Assembly (NCBI GenBank): GCA_018806915.1
Contig: JAGKQI010000050.1
Location: forward strand, 310,001 to 374,000
DNA from: Phytophthora colocasiae
Lineage: Eukaryota > Oomycota > Peronosporomycetes > Peronosporales > Peronosporaceae
Reading direction: 5' to 3'
DNA length: 64,000 nucleotides
Shown: positions 51,506-63,917 of the stretch, piece by piece
Layout: each line of letters starts with the position of its first letter
How positions within the stretch are numbered: position 1 is the stretch's first letter
The notes under the pieces: model-generated
Told to the model about the DNA's origin: nothing
Database searches by the model: none
What the model saw: only the letters and a program-made list of their open reading frames with translations
Translations under genes and position numbers: made by a program

Positions 51506-51909
51506 TGCAGCGGGGCTGCGTAGGTGTGCACGGCACAGAGGAAGTTGGGTTGACTCGTAGAGTCCTGCTTGCAAGGCACTAGCCTTCGGTTCTATACAAG
51601 AACCAAGTAGTCCACTAAATACGGGACTCTCACAATCAGTGTCCCTATAATAAAGGAACTAACACTAATTATGTAAAATGCAAACTGATTTTATTTATTT
51701 TATTGCCCTAATCCTGAATGTAACGGATTTAGTATCTAACATACTAAATCCTAATCAAATGTAATGTGTCTGAGCTAACAGCCAGCAACTGGCTACATAT
51801 GTGACGTGTGAGAAACACTGTGTGTTGTACACGGATCTGTGACTTTAGACCTGGATGGTGTATACCACACCTATTGTAGCCAAGGCGCGCAGCGCCGTAA
51901 CCCGTTACA
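51506..51909 (-). repeat. Gypsy-2 copy 2 3' LTR (404 bp)
   Basis: Eight bases shorter than its partner through several small deletions. Confidence 0.85.
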
Positions 51910-51956
51910 CCCTCCCCACCAAACCGTGGATACGGAGTATCTACAACTGTAGACAG

Positions 51957-53958
51957 AACTGCCGTGTCAAGGCCTGTCACCGGCAACTTTCCGATAAAAG
52001 AAATCTCAACGAGAGTGCGCGGGTGCGCTGGCTCAACGAGCACATTCTCCAATTTCCCCAGCGAGCCAACCGCTCCTGAGGTGTCCAGTGACCAGGCGTC
52101 TACGCCCCAGCGCCTCAGCGCTTTCCGGTCTGAGCCCTCGGCCCTCTCACGCTCTCCGATTCGGAGTATTTCACGGCGTCTCGCCTTCGCTACGGAGCGA
52201 TGTTCAAGGCCAGCCCGACGTCGAAGTGGTAGCGGTGGCTCACCCTTCGAGTACACGACAGCGTCGCGGACGCGCGACCCACGTCGCCTCTCCTGCAGAG
52301 GAAGGCGAGGCCGTCGGCGGACTACGAGGAGTCCGAACAGGGCGATGCCCATGCGTCTCTGCTCCTGCGAGCCTCGGACGCCCTGATCTGAGCTGCGCTC
52401 TCCCACGCGATCCGCGTCGGTATCAATTCCTCGGCAGCTGCGGCCCAATCCGTTCCCGGAGGGACCTTCGAGCCTCGTGCTCAACGCGTTGCGCAACGCA
52501 CCACCGCTTCCTGCTCGCGATGAGCCAGAGTCACTCAAGGGAGTCGAAGACGCGATCACCAACCCTCTGGATGAGGCAGAGGCTTCCCTGAGCGGTGCTC
52601 CAGAGTCACGTCGACCGGTCCAACGGGACATCGTGGGGACTTCGTCGCGGCGCGACTACGGCTTCGAGCCTCGCGACCCTGCCGAGCAGGTGAAGCAGCT
52701 GATGGCGCAGCCAAACCTGCATGGTTACGCCATAGGCAATCCTCCACGTACGGTGGCTGAGACTCAGCAGCGACAGGGGCTCCATGAGCGTTTCCCGACC
52801 CCGCAGGTGTGCACACTCGCCGAGTATCGGCAACGCTTAGATAAGCAACGGCGACGGGAGTCTGTGCCTCAGATGAGGACTTATCCACTCCTGTCTCCAA
52901 ACCGGAGACCACCCGACTACATGGTCCATGTGGCCACCTGGGCCGAGGCTTCACGGAAGCTCGCGTCGTTTGACCGGCTCATGGAGAGCTGCGCCGAGGT
53001 GGACGTCCGCCTCGCCCGAGGTCTACTCTTCCAGTACGCGAAGATACGCGTGCGGCCCGGCCGCTTTCCTCGTCACACGACGGCAGTGGCTCCCGCCTCT
53101 CAGGCCACTATCCCGCTTCGCAGGATGCTCCTCTTCAGTCTCCGAGGGAGACTCGCTGGTTGCCAGCCACGGACCAGAGCCTGAGCTCGGCTGTTAGTCC
53201 GTCAGCTTCTCACACCAGTAGAAGCGGGTGTCGACCGAGTGGTCGACCTCGAGCTTCGGGCGCCCTGATCTTCGCGATCAAAAAGCGTCCACGACGTCAG
53301 GGCAGTCCTGCTCAGGGACCCTTCAAACTCCCACGAGTTTTGGGAATGAGGATATCCACGCCACTTCACCAGATACTGGTTTTGACTACGGTGGCGACGC
53401 CGCGCCATCAGGCGCTCCACGTGGTAGTGGGGAGTCCCCTGCTCATCGAGCAACGGCGGAGGCCGATTCGCTGCGGAACGCCGTACTCGATGAGTGTGAC
53501 GAGCGCTATTTGTCGCATCGCGCCTGGTACCAACTCGATCACTCGATCGGTACTCCGGGAGTCAGACTCAGTCCCTTCAAGGAACGTCGAGAGTGTTTGG
53601 CATCTGCATGCCTGTCTCGCTCATGACATGGAGGAGATTGAAAGCCGGATGGCTTGGCTCGAAGGTCCTCAGTCCCTGACTGCTCGCCTGCACCAGCAGG
53701 AGCTTCCAGCTCGCTGAGTTGCGAGGTCAGGTGACGTTGCTGCTGCAGATGACGCAGCCTGGGCACGTGTCGTCGGTGCCAGCGCCTCCGCGCTCACCCC
53801 GCGGGGTCCCGATATGGTTTAAGCAAGCCGACGTAGAACACCAGCGGTGTGTTCGCATCCGCTTTGGCAAGTCAAGCGTGTATGCCAGGCCCTTCTTAGG
53901 CCACGACCGTAAATGGTCCGATGAAACGCGGACGCAATTTCGTCTTAAAGACATTTGA
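51957..53958 (+). pseudogene. Antisense ORF in gypsy-2 copy 2, broken
   Basis: Corresponds to the antisense ORF of copy 1 and is now split into at least five frames. The longest intact part, 52477-53184, keeps the central region (RLARGLLFQYAKI). Indels of 1-2 bases cause all breaks seen; no substitution to a stop was needed. Confidence 0.5.
53202..53800 (-). pseudogene. Gypsy-2 copy 2 chromodomain region
   Basis: Keeps HYHVERLMARRRHRSQNQYL and VKWRGYPHSQNSWEFEGSL in one frame (53202-53453); the linker to integrase is in other frames. Confidence 0.65.
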
Positions 53959-54690
53959 CACTGCATGTGTAGGTAGGTTCTTAGCGTTTAATAAAACCTG
54001 GTCACCGACCTTAAATTCTGCATACATTGCTTCTACCTTTGTATCCGCTTGTTCCTTCTGAACGTCTTGGCTTTCAGCCATCGCGTCACGTACACGGCGT
54101 AATACGCTCAATCTCACCGAGAGGAAGTCATCGACTTGTTTACGCACAGCAGAAGGGCTGATATCAGCAAGCTCGAGTCGAGCGACGCACAGCCTCTCCC
54201 CACCAAGCCCAAGGCTACCGCGTGGCGGAGTGAGCGGAACGCGCGGGTGCGCAAGGCCGTTCACGTAGAACGGGGTGAAGCCTGTCGAGGCATGCACCGC
54301 ATTGTTCATGGAGAACTCAACGAGAGGAGTATAGCGCTCCAACGCTTCGGCGTTTCAGCGCATACGCTGCGGAGGATGTCCTCCAGAACGCGGTTCACGC
54401 GTTCGGTCTGACCGTCGGTCTGCGGATGGTCCGCCGTGGACATGTCCAGTCGAGTGCCCAGCACCTTGAAGACGGACGTCCAGAAGTGACCCGTGACGGG
54501 GATCTCGATCAGACAATGGTCTCAGGCAGCCCATGCTGGCGGAAGACCCGATCGATGAAGATCGTCGCTGTACCAGCACCATCGACGGTGTCCGGCACAG
54601 CCGCCAGGATGAGCCATCTTGCTCAGACGGTCAACAAAGACCACCACGCCCGTGTTGCCTGCCGAGTCCTTCGGCAGGCCAAACACAAAG
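53727..54690 (-). pseudogene. Gypsy-2 copy 2 integrase core
   Basis: At the start a frame reads SISMDFVFGLPKD, lost in copy 1. The DDE blocks are scattered over frames, with VEFSMNNAVHASTGFTPFYV and the GPF module intact in 53896-54342. Confidence 0.65.
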
Positions 54691-54764
54691 TCCATACTTA
54701 TGGACTGCCAACACCCAGAGGGTACAGGTAAGCTCGCCAGCGCGCAGCCGCATGCGGCGAGGGT

Positions 54765-55840
54765 TTAACCCGCTGACACGTCTCGCACGTGCGCACATAT
54801 GTGCTGACCCGCTTGTACATCTTCGGCCACCAGTACATGGAGCTCACCGAGCCGTACGTCTTCGCGACCGAGGTGGCCGCCTGTGGGTGTGTCGTGAGCC
54901 TCATAGAGGATACGGTACTTCAGATCCTCATCGTGAGGAACTACCACTCGTGGTGGGTCATCCTGACCCGTGCTGTAGTACAGCAGACCGCCTTCCAGGC
55001 TGTAGCGTTGGAGTCTCGCCTTTAGGCGTCGTGACAGAGTCACCTGAGTCTTTAAACTCATCGCTCCCAGAGCTTGGAGCAACGCGACACAAGAGTCGTC
55101 CTGAGCGTACGCTGCTCGAACCATGTCCGTCACGGACGACGTCACCGAGGTGACATGAGATAACTCATAGTCCGGGCGACGTGATAACGCGTCAGCGAGG
55201 ACGTTCTGCCTGCCAGGCTTGTACTTCACCTCGAAGTTATACTCCGCAAAGAAGGAGAGCCATCGGGCCATCCTCTGCGAGAGGTGAGGCGACTGCGTCG
55301 CTGTGCGTAGTGACGCGGCATGATCCGTGTAGATCACAAACGGCTTGGAGCCGAGCAGGTGAACCCTGAATTTGACGAGAGCGTACTTCATCGCAAGTAG
55401 CTCCTTGTCATGAACTGGATAGTTCTTCAGCAGCCTTGAGCTGTCGCGACTCAAACGCAATGACGCGTTCGCGCCCTTCGGCGTCCGCTTGTAGCAAAGC
55501 ACTGCCGATGGCAAAGTCCGAGGCGTCACAGCACGACAATAAACGGACGAGCGGGTCTGGCAGCGCCAGTATCGGTGCCTGAAGCAGGCTATCCTTGATA
55601 CAAGTGAACGCATTCTCGTGCTCGGCACGCCATACCCACTCGGCATCCTTCTTAAGGAGATCCGTCAGTGGCCGAGCCAACTCAGCGTAGTTCTCGCTGT
55701 ACTTGTGCAAGTAGTTGGCCAAACCCAGCCACTTACGCAAGGGAACCGGCCAATCCACAATGGCCTTGACCTTTGCTGGATCAGCACGAAGGCCATGCTT
55801 CCCAATGAAGCACCCAGGAAGGGATTTCTTCCGCGCCAAA
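54765..55840 (-). pseudogene. Gypsy-2 copy 2 RNase H and integrase zinc finger
   Basis: The frame 54765-55646 covers HDKELLAMKYALVKF and NVLADALSRRPD of RNase H; the zinc finger (GGHLGRE, VRDVSAG) is shifted by one-base deletions. RT connection is in 55408-55839. Confidence 0.7.
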
Positions 55841-56542
55841 GACGCACTTGTCTGCGTTGGCGTACAGCTTGTTCGTGCGCATGCACTCGAGCACAGCTCT
55901 CACGTGTTCCACGTGCACCTCAACGTCAGTCTTGCCGTATTCGGCCTGACTGTGGACGAACACGTCGTCAAAGTACGTTTGTGCGAATGCCCGTAGGGGC
56001 CTGAACAGCTGCGTCACTGACGATTAGAACGTTGCGGGCGCGTTCGAGAGCCCTTGGGGCATGACGAGCCACTCCCAGAGCATACCGCTCAGGGTGCTCA
56101 CCGCTGTAAGCGGAATATCGCACTGGCTCGCATGAGCAGCTGATAGTACCCATCGACTAAAGTCGAGTGCACTGTACATGGTGCAACCCACCACGTTGTT
56201 CTGAAGAACATCCTTCCTAGGAATCGGCGTCTGCGCGCCGGAATCGTGGCGCAGTGTTGAGCTTGTTAAAAGCGTGAACGATACGCCACTTGCCATTCGG
56301 CTTTCTGACACAGAACGTTGGCGCGGAATGCGGAGACTTGCTCTCGCGCACGAGACCACGCGCTGCGTGCTTCGCACGGAAGAAGGCGTCAATGACGTCG
56401 CATTGCTCTTTAGAAGAGGCCACTGTCGGGTCACGCAGTGCCCAGTTCCGGGAACTAAGTCGATCTCATGACGAACGCCTCGGTCGGGAGGCAGGCCACT
56501 CGGTGGTTCCTTCGAGACAACGTCTCCATATTCCTTCAGCAA
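55781..56542 (-). pseudogene. Gypsy-2 copy 2 reverse transcriptase
   Basis: Pieces carry YFDDVFVHS (55781-56017), LVMPQGLSNAPATF and, at 56217-56423, the RT start with VRKPNGKWRIVHAFNKLN in the undisturbed frame that copy 1 has lost. Confidence 0.7.
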
Positions 56543-57860
56543 GGAGTGAAGGGATCCGAGGGATTCTTGAGGATCTCCGATCCACTCCTGGCGTTCAACG
56601 CCTTCTTGACTTCGGCCAAGACGGACTCGTCAACAAGGGACGACAGTTTAACTCCTCCTCAGGTCGAACGATGACCACCTCGGCGAATTCGCCAGCCTTC
56701 GCATCGCCAAAGTCGGCGAAGGACATCTCTTCAGCTCTGAGCTTGTCAACACTTGGCAAGTCGTCCAGCAGGACACTGCCTTCGGCACTACCGCCCACTC
56801 CATCAACCAGAGTGTATAGCTGCTCACAGCCTCCGGTGCGTCGGCACTTGACGTCACGGATGACTCAGACGCCAGAGCGTCTCGCCCGAAGGGCCTTACG
56901 ACGTCTTCTGCCTAGCCGAAGATCGTCTACTCGACGGAGTACGTGCCGTCGCACAAGTTTCGGCCTCCTCGGCCCAGTGTCAGGGGACACTCAGCGATCC
57001 ACTCGGTCGACGACCGATGCCGCTCAGCGGAGTACGTGCCGCTGCACAATCAATGACCGTAACAGGTCCAGTGTCAGAGACACTCAGCGATCGACTTGGT
57101 CCACGACCAGTATCACTCGACGGAGTACGTGCCGCCCCACAGTTCACGGCCTGGTAAGGCCGATGCCATCGGCATCCAGTGACGATCCATGACCGGCGTC
57201 ACTCGGAGTTACGTGAGCTTTGCCCACACGTTGACTCACTGCCAACCAGCGCTATGCGCTCAACAGGGCTGCGATCCTCGCACTCGGTGCTGTCCACTAA
57301 CTCGGACACACCGACTTCCAGCATCATTGCGGACTCGGCCCGATGCTCGCGCCAATAGCGCTTCTGCTTCCTAGCAGAGGTGGGTTCATGACTCGCCAAA
57401 GCTCCACTAGGAGAGAAGTGCGTAGCACCTAAGGTCTTCGACCTCCAGTCGATCCATGGCTCGTGGCGCTCCAGCCACGCCATACCAAGGATGAGGTCGT
57501 ACCTCGAATCCAGGTCACAAGACCAAGCAGCGTTCCACGCCGTCGAAGTCCAGGAACTTCAGCCGTAGGTCCATGGGGACCTTGGCTGCCGTGACACGGA
57601 CGCCCGTCGCTAGACGGACAGTGACGGTGTCACCTCTTCGCGCTCGAAGCGCCTCAGCATATTGCTGACTACCTCAACGGTGGAGCGTCTGACGTAGTTG
57701 CCAGACGCTCCTGAATCGATCAACACGATCCACGGCTTCGAAGCCCTTCACGTCCACATGGGACGACCAGCAAGCCCTGCTTGCTCACACGTTCCGTGTT
57801 CAAGAGCACGGAGCTCTTCGGGGCTGGAGCCCCAGTGCCTCTCACGCACTGCAGAACTCA
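56543..57860 (-). pseudogene. Gypsy-2 copy 2 linker and protease
   Basis: The linker repeats and the protease blocks (MAWLERHEPWIDW at 57199-57483, IDSGASGNYV near 57700) are recognisable but spread over frames. Confidence 0.65.
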
Positions 57861-57989
57861 GTTCTTCCCCAGTAGACCGCCCCGCGTCTACTGGGAGCCG
57901 TTCGTCTGGGCAGAGCCCAAAGCGGGACCCGCGACAGGGTTGCGGCCATTCTGGCCGGCGCGCTCTTTGCGCAGAGGGCAGTTGGGCCT

Positions 57990-58850
57990 CAGGTGTGTGG
58001 GACTACCACACGTGTAGCACCGACGAGTGCTCATACGCTGCACCGCAGCTCGTAGCTCGGCTGCGCTTCATCTTCAGCATAGCTGAGGTCCATGGGTTCT
58101 GGTCCCCGACCCTGTGCTAATAGCACCGACCCTCGACAACTTAAAGTTGTGTTCAGCATTCAATGCCACGCTAACAGCGTCCTCGAAGGTGCGAGGATTC
58201 TGACGGAATGCCTCCGTCCTGGCCACGCCAGCTCTCAGACCTTCCATGAAGATAGTCACAGTGACCACCTCAGGTAGAGGATCGGCAGCCATGCCGGCAA
58301 TGAGCGTGCGCAGCTCTTGGACATAGTCCACTGCGGTCCTTCTTGCCCTGTCGGCAAGCGAGGAAGCGTGACCGCACGCGATACGCCTGGTTAGGTGGAG
58401 CAAATACTTGCGTAAGTTTGGCCTTAAGCTCACCCCAAGTGGGGAAGGCCGATTTCTACCGACGTCCCAGACGTCAAGGCCCATTCTCGTGCTCGACCTC
58501 GAGCTTAGAGATGGCGAACGCCACGCGCGTCTTCCAACTGGAGCATAGCGGCTCCCATGGCCATCTCGACCTCTCGGGTCCACATAGGAGGTCTCTCCTT
58601 CGTGCCCGTGAAAGGTCTTCACGCTGAGCGTGACGGGCTTAGCTCGGAGCGGGATTAACTCTCTTTTACATTCCGCTGAATGTGCTCAACGAGAGTTGTT
58701 CTCGTACGAGGCAAATGCCTCCAGGCGCGTTGACGGCCTCCGGCCGCCGAGACGCAAGGTGCGCCATACCTTCAGGCCCAGCAAGGACGTAAGCTTGTTA
58801 AGCGTGTCCCGCTGACTCGGAGTCAAGTGAGCGTATGCTTCTGGCTCCAT
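57990..58850 (-). pseudogene. Gypsy-2 copy 2 gag
   Basis: ATG region MEPEAYAHLTPSQRDTLNKL at about 58850. Capsid blocks as in copy 1; the CCHC knuckle CYTCGSPTHLRPNC near 57975-58020 is intact here (C-x2-C-x4-H-x4-C). Confidence 0.65.
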
Positions 58851-58908
58851 TCTCACAGAAGAAACAGTCTTCAACTCAGGAGTTGGATTGACTACTAGTG
58901 CTACCAGA

Positions 58909-59320
58909 TGCAGCGGGGCTGCGTAGGTGTGCACGGCACAGAGGAAGTTGGGTTGACTCGTAGAGTCCTGCTTGCAAGGCACTAGCCTTCGGTTCTATAC
59001 AAGAACCAAGTAGTCCACTAAATACGGGACTCTCACAATCAGTGTCCCTATAATAAAGGAACTAACACTAATTATGTAAAATGCAAACTGATTTTTATTT
59101 ATTTTATTGCCCTAATCCTGAATGTAACGGATTTAGTATCTAACATACTAAATCCTAATCAAATGTAATGTGTGGCTCTGAGCTAACAGCCAGCAACTGG
59201 CTACATATGTGACGTGTGAGAAACACTATGTGTTGTACACGGATCTGTGACTTGTGACCTGGATGGTGTATACCACACCTATTGTAGCCAAGGCGCGCAG
59301 CGCCGTGTAACCCCGTTACA
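58909..59320 (-). repeat. Gypsy-2 copy 2 5' LTR (412 bp)
   Basis: Indel-free and, as read, the same as the LTRs of copy 1. Confidence 0.9.
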
Positions 59321-59459
59321 AAGAGAGTTCGCTCTCTTCGACATCACGTTCAGGATGACAAGGTTTGGCTTGTCATCTTGCAGCTTACAGCGAGAAACCT
59401 TCTCGCTGGGGGCAGCAGTCCTCATCGTCGCGTGTCCAAGCTCGACACGCGAGACTGCA

Positions 59460-60470
59460 TCACCAGTAGGACGCCCCGCGCCTACTGGTCCTTGGCGTTT
59501 TTGAACGCCCGCCCGCTGTGCACTCGCGTGCATAGTGACCGATGTTACTACACTTGTAACATCGAACCTTGCCGTATCTACGCTGCTGTTGACCAGCAGT
59601 CGTAGCACTCGAGAGGTCCATAGGTTCCGGACCTCCCGTTTTCACAACAGGACGCGCCGGCTTCGGCGCGTTCGCATGGAGTTTAGCTTGACGCCGGCTA
59701 AACTCCTCTTGCATTGCAAGGCTGATCGCCTCCTCGAGAGTATTCGGATACTCTCGGAAGAGATATGTTTTGACGGGACCATCTCTTAGTCCCTTCATGA
59801 ACGTGACGACCTTGGTCGCCTCGTCGATCGGGTTGGCTACTATGTTCGATACCAAGTATCGAGCACGCTGGGCAAAGGTGTGAACATCATCCTGCTGCCG
59901 CTGCAGATCGAGAAACCCGCTCTCGATCTGAACTCGTTCTTCGGAGGCTCAAACGCAAGCTTGAGTTCCTCCCTTGAACACCTCGTCGTGCTGAAGCACG
60001 TAGGATCCGAGAGTCGGCGCCCATAGGCCCAACTCCTCGCACGTCCGCCAAGACATGACATGGCGAACGCGACCTTCGACATCGGATCGACGATACGTCG
60101 AGCCGCAACGGCTGTGTCGAGTTCGACAAGCCACCGAAGGAGGGACTCGTCCTCCTTCCCCGTGTAGGTACTCACGTGGAGTTTCAACGACTTCCACGCG
60201 TGGCTTAGGGGAAGCCACCGAGGCAGCAACATCTCGTTGCTCCAACACTGTACCCCAGAGCAACACCATGTGTTGTTCTGTCGGCGATAGCGCATGAAGC
60301 ATCGTAGCATTGCTGCCTCTCCAATGACTTGTGAAAGTCTTTGGAGAGCTTCCCACTCTGGATCAGACAGGTGGGCGCAGTCCGTGCGCGTCACGGACAT
60401 TTGAGGGGTCCAGTGGATCCCTCATCCATTGGGGAGTTCTACCCCGCGTTCATATGACTCCATACGAACG
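59460..60470 (-). pseudogene. Gypsy-1 copy E gag, frameshifted
   Basis: The C-terminal half (59460-59855) keeps the CCHC knuckle. With five instead of six A at the slip site the gag frame runs on to SKTPRTSRRGASYW. The N-terminal half has indels near 59895, 59990, 60245 and 60410. Confidence 0.65.
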
Positions 60471-60512
60471 AACAGCAGTCGGTCGTGGGACGGACTACAA
60501 AGTGCTACCAGG

Positions 60513-60973
60513 TGTAATGGGTCTACCTAGACCTATTAGATGGCGTACACGTGCGCTTACGTGTATGAGGAAGCGTGCAATTAGAATAGACTTAATTTAA
60601 GTATACTTATTTAAATAAGTATAATTAAATCAAATATAACTAATTTAAACTGCAAAATACCGTAAAATGAGAACTGTTATTGAATTTGGCATAAGCCAAT
60701 TATGGACCTCCTAAAACTGATTGTTATCTATTTCTAAAGGGTCTGCCAACGTGTGGTTGGCAGAAACTCTGTTTCAGTGATTGGTAGAAATCCGTTACTT
60801 TCTACCAATAATATGCACAAATGCACACGAACCATCCAATAATGAGGTTCGCCCATGTATCCTTTGGTGTGTACAGCACACCAAGGTCTGAGGCCCATTT
60901 CCAACCTCTAACAGTTATCCTAACTGTTAGAGTTACAAGTGGTACAACCACTTGTACGTGTAACCCCGTTACA
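60513..60973 (-). repeat. Gypsy-1 copy E 5' LTR (461 bp)
   Basis: Uninterrupted, unlike copy C. Shares TATTTCTAAAGG with copy C, where copies A, B and D have TATTTTTAAAGG, which ties C and E together as sister blocks. Confidence 0.8.
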
Positions 60974-61137
60974 GTTTGAGGTTTTGTGGGTTGCTGGGTT
61001 TGTGTGTTGCTGGGTTTGTGTGTTGCTGGGTTTGTGTGTTGCTGGTTTTGTGTGTGTTTGTGGGTTTGTGGTGTGTGTGTTGAATGTGTGTTGGTGCCAA
61101 TGTTTGTGTGGCGGTAGGGTGCGTAGTTTGTTGTCAT

Positions 61138-61210
61138 GGGGATGTAGCTCAAATGGTAGAGCGCTCGCTTAGCATGCGAGAGGTACAGGGATCGATACCC
61201 TGCTTCTCCA
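61138..61210 (+). tRNA. tRNA-Ala (AGC), copy 24
   Basis: Gene identical to copy 1; its 3' flank carries several changes; 545 bp to the next start. Confidence 0.95.
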
Positions 61211-61682
61211 CTGGAATCTGTTACTGTGATAAAATCAGTTTACATTAGCACTTTAACAAATGTGCACTTCTGCGGTTCATCCTGCGAGCTCCGCTGACCT
61301 TGAGTAACACTTTTCTTTCTTTTCTTTTCATCTTGCGTGTCGTCTGTGTATGTCGTCGCGACGCTTTTGTTGCGTTCTGTGGCCTTGTGTCTCTATCTCG
61401 GCTTTCCTTACACTCGCTATTCACTGCTGCACCTGGCTTCGCGGTCTTGGCGGAGTCTTGGCCGTCGTGGTCTTGGTGCCGTTTCGGCTCACCTGGTTTT
61501 GAGGTTTTGTGTGTTGCTGGGTTTGTGTGTTGCTGGTTTTGTGTGTGTTGCTGGTTTTGTGTGTGTTGCTGGTTTTGTGTGTGTTGCTGGTTTTGTGTGT
61601 GTTTGTGTGTTTGTGGTGTGTGTGTTGAATGTGTGTTGGTGTCAATGTTTGTGTGGCGGTAGGGTGCGTAGTTTGTTGTCAT

Positions 61683-61755
61683 GGGGATGTAGCTCAAATG
61701 GTAGAGCGCTCGCTTAGCATGCGAGAGGTACAGGGATCGATACCCTGCTTCTCCA
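61683..61755 (+). tRNA. tRNA-Ala (AGC), copy 25
   Basis: Identical to copy 1; 529 bp to the next start. Confidence 0.95.
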
Positions 61756-62211
61756 CTGAATCTGTTACTGTGATAACATCAGTTGACATTAGCACTTTCC
61801 CAAATGTGCACTTCGCGGTTCATCTGCGAGCTCCGCTGACCTTGAGTAACACTTTTCTTTCTTTTCTTTTCATCTTGCGTGTCGTCTGTGTATGTCGTCG
61901 CGACGCTTTTGTTGCGTTCTGTGGCCTTGTGTCTCTATCTCGGCTTTCCTTACACTCGCTATTCACTGCTGCACCTGGCTTCGCGGTCTTGGCGGAGTCT
62001 TGGCCGTCGTGGTCTTGGTGCCGTTTCGGCTCACCTGGTTTTGAGGTTTTGTGTGTTGCTGGGTTTGTGTGTTGCTGGTTTTGTGTGTTGCTGGTTTTGT
62101 GTGTGTTGCTTTGTGTGTGCTGGTTGGTTTTGTGTGTGTTTGTGGTGTGTGTGTTGAATGTGTGTTGGTGTCAATGTTTGTGTGGCGGTAGGGTGCGTAG
62201 TTTGTTGTCAT

Positions 62212-62284
62212 GGGGATGTAGCTCAAATGGTAGAGCGCTCGCTTAGCATGCGAGAGGTACAGGGATCGATACCCTGCTTCTCCA
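62212..62284 (+). tRNA. tRNA-Ala (AGC), copy 26
   Basis: Identical to copy 1; preceded by a scrambled minisatellite (GTGCTGGTTGG); 554 bp to the next start. Confidence 0.95.
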
Positions 62285-62765
62285 CTGAATCTGTTACTGT
62301 GATAACATCAGTTGGCATTAGCACTTTCCCAAATGTGCACTTCGCGGTTCATCTGCGAGCTCCGCTGACCTTGAGTAACACTTTTCTTTCTTTCTTTTCA
62401 TCTTGCGTGTCGTCTGTGTATGTCGTCGCGACGCTTTTGTTGCGTTCTGTGGCCTTGTGTCTCTGTCTCGGCTTTCCTTACACTCGCTATTCACTGCTGC
62501 ACCTGGCTTCGCGGTCTTGGCGAGTCTTGGCCGTCGTGGCCTTGGTGCCGTTTCGGCTCACCTGGTTTTGAGGTTTTGTGTGTTGCTGGGTGTGTGTGTT
62601 GCTGGTTTTGTGTGTGTTGCTGGTTTTGTGTGTGTTGCTGGTTTTGTGTGTGTTGGTGGGTTTGTGTGTGTTGGTGGTTTTGTGTGTTTGTGTGTTTGTG
62701 GTGTGTGTTGAATGTGTGTTGGTGTCAATGTTTGTGAGGCGGTAGGGTGCGTAGTTTGTTGTCAT

Positions 62766-62838
62766 GGGGATGTAGCTCAAATGGTAGAGCGCTCGCTTAG
62801 CATGCGAGAGGTACAGGGATCGATACCCTGCTTCTCCA
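62766..62838 (+). tRNA. tRNA-Ala (AGC), copy 27
   Basis: Identical to copy 1; minisatellite before it has GTTGGTGG variants; 537 bp to the next start. Confidence 0.95.
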
Positions 62839-63302
62839 CTGAATCTGTTACTGTGATAACATCAGTTGACATTAGCACTTTCCCAAATGTGCACTTCGCG
62901 GTTCATCTGCGAGCTCCGCTGACCTTGAGTAACACTTTTCTTTCTTTTCTTTTCATCTTGCGTGTCGTCTGTGTATGTCGTCGCGACGCTTTTGTTGCGT
63001 TCTGTGGCCTTGTGTCTCTGTCTCGGCTTTCCTTACACTCGCTATTCACTGCTGCACCTGGCTTCGCGGTCTTGGCGGAGTCTTGGCCGTCGTGGTCTTG
63101 GTGCCGTTTCGGCTCACCTGGTTTTGTGGTTTTGTGGGTTGCTGGGTTTGTGTGTTGCTGGTTTTGTGTGTGTTGCTGGTTTTAGGGTTGCTAGGTTTGT
63201 GTGTTGCTGGTTTTGTGTGTGTTTGTGGGTTTGTGGTGTGTGTGTTGAATGTGTGTTGGTGTCAATGTTTGTGTGGCGGTAGGGTGCGTAGTTTGTTGTC
63301 AT

Positions 63303-63375
63303 GGGGATGTAGCTCAAATGGTAGAGCGCTCGCTTAGCATGCGAGAGGTACAGGGATCGATACCCTGCTTCTCCA
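63303..63375 (+). tRNA. tRNA-Ala (AGC), copy 28
   Basis: Identical to copy 1; 542 bp to the next start. Confidence 0.95.
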
Positions 63376-63844
63376 CTGAATCTGTTACTGTGATAACATC
63401 AGTTGACATTAGCACTTTCCCAAATGTGCACTTCGCGGTTCATCTGCGAGCTCCGCTGACCTTGAGTAACACTTTTCTTTCTTTTCTTTTCATCTTGCGT
63501 GTCGTCTGTGTATGTCGTCGCGACGCTTTTGTTGCGTTCTGTGGCCTTGTGTCTCTATCTCGGCTTTCCTTACACTCGCTATTCACTGCTGCACCTGGCT
63601 TCGCGGTCTTGGCGGAGTCTTGGCCGTCGTGGCCTTGGTGCCGTTTCGGCTCACCTGGTTTTGAGGTTTTGTGTGTTGCTGGGTTTGTGTGTTGCTGGTT
63701 TTGTGTGTGTTGCTGGTTTTGTGTGTGTTGCTGGTTTTGTGTGTGTTGCTGGTTTTGTGTGTGTTTGTGTGTTTGTGGTGTGTGTGTTGAATGTGTGTTG
63801 GTGTCAATGTTTGTGTGGCGGTAGGGTGCGTAGTTTGTTGTCAT

Positions 63845-63917
63845 GGGGATGTAGCTCAAATGGTAGAGCGCTCGCTTAGCATGCGAGAGGTACAGGGATC
63901 GATACCCTGCTTCTCCA
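63845..63917 (+). tRNA. tRNA-Ala (AGC), copy 29
   Basis: Identical to copy 1; the array runs on past the window end. Confidence 0.95.

Larger units (their letters stand above)
51506..59320 (-). mobile_element. Gypsy-2 copy 2, indel-rich
   Basis: 7815 bp at the same base of gypsy-1 and with the same AAGAG duplication (51501-51505, 59321-59325) as copy 1, so it is a segmental duplicate and not an independent insertion. Same domain order as copy 1. Differences are mainly small indels spread over coding and non-coding parts. At some positions copy 2 is the intact one: the gag knuckle near 58000, the RT start near 56370 and the integrase start near 54685. Confidence 0.9.
51175..60973 (-). mobile_element. 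Gypsy-1 copy E, split by gypsy-2 copy 2
   Basis: Pieces 51175-51505 and 59326-60973 around gypsy-2 copy 2. It lacks the Tc1 insertion of copy C. Many one- to three-base indels relative to the other copies. Confidence 0.85.
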
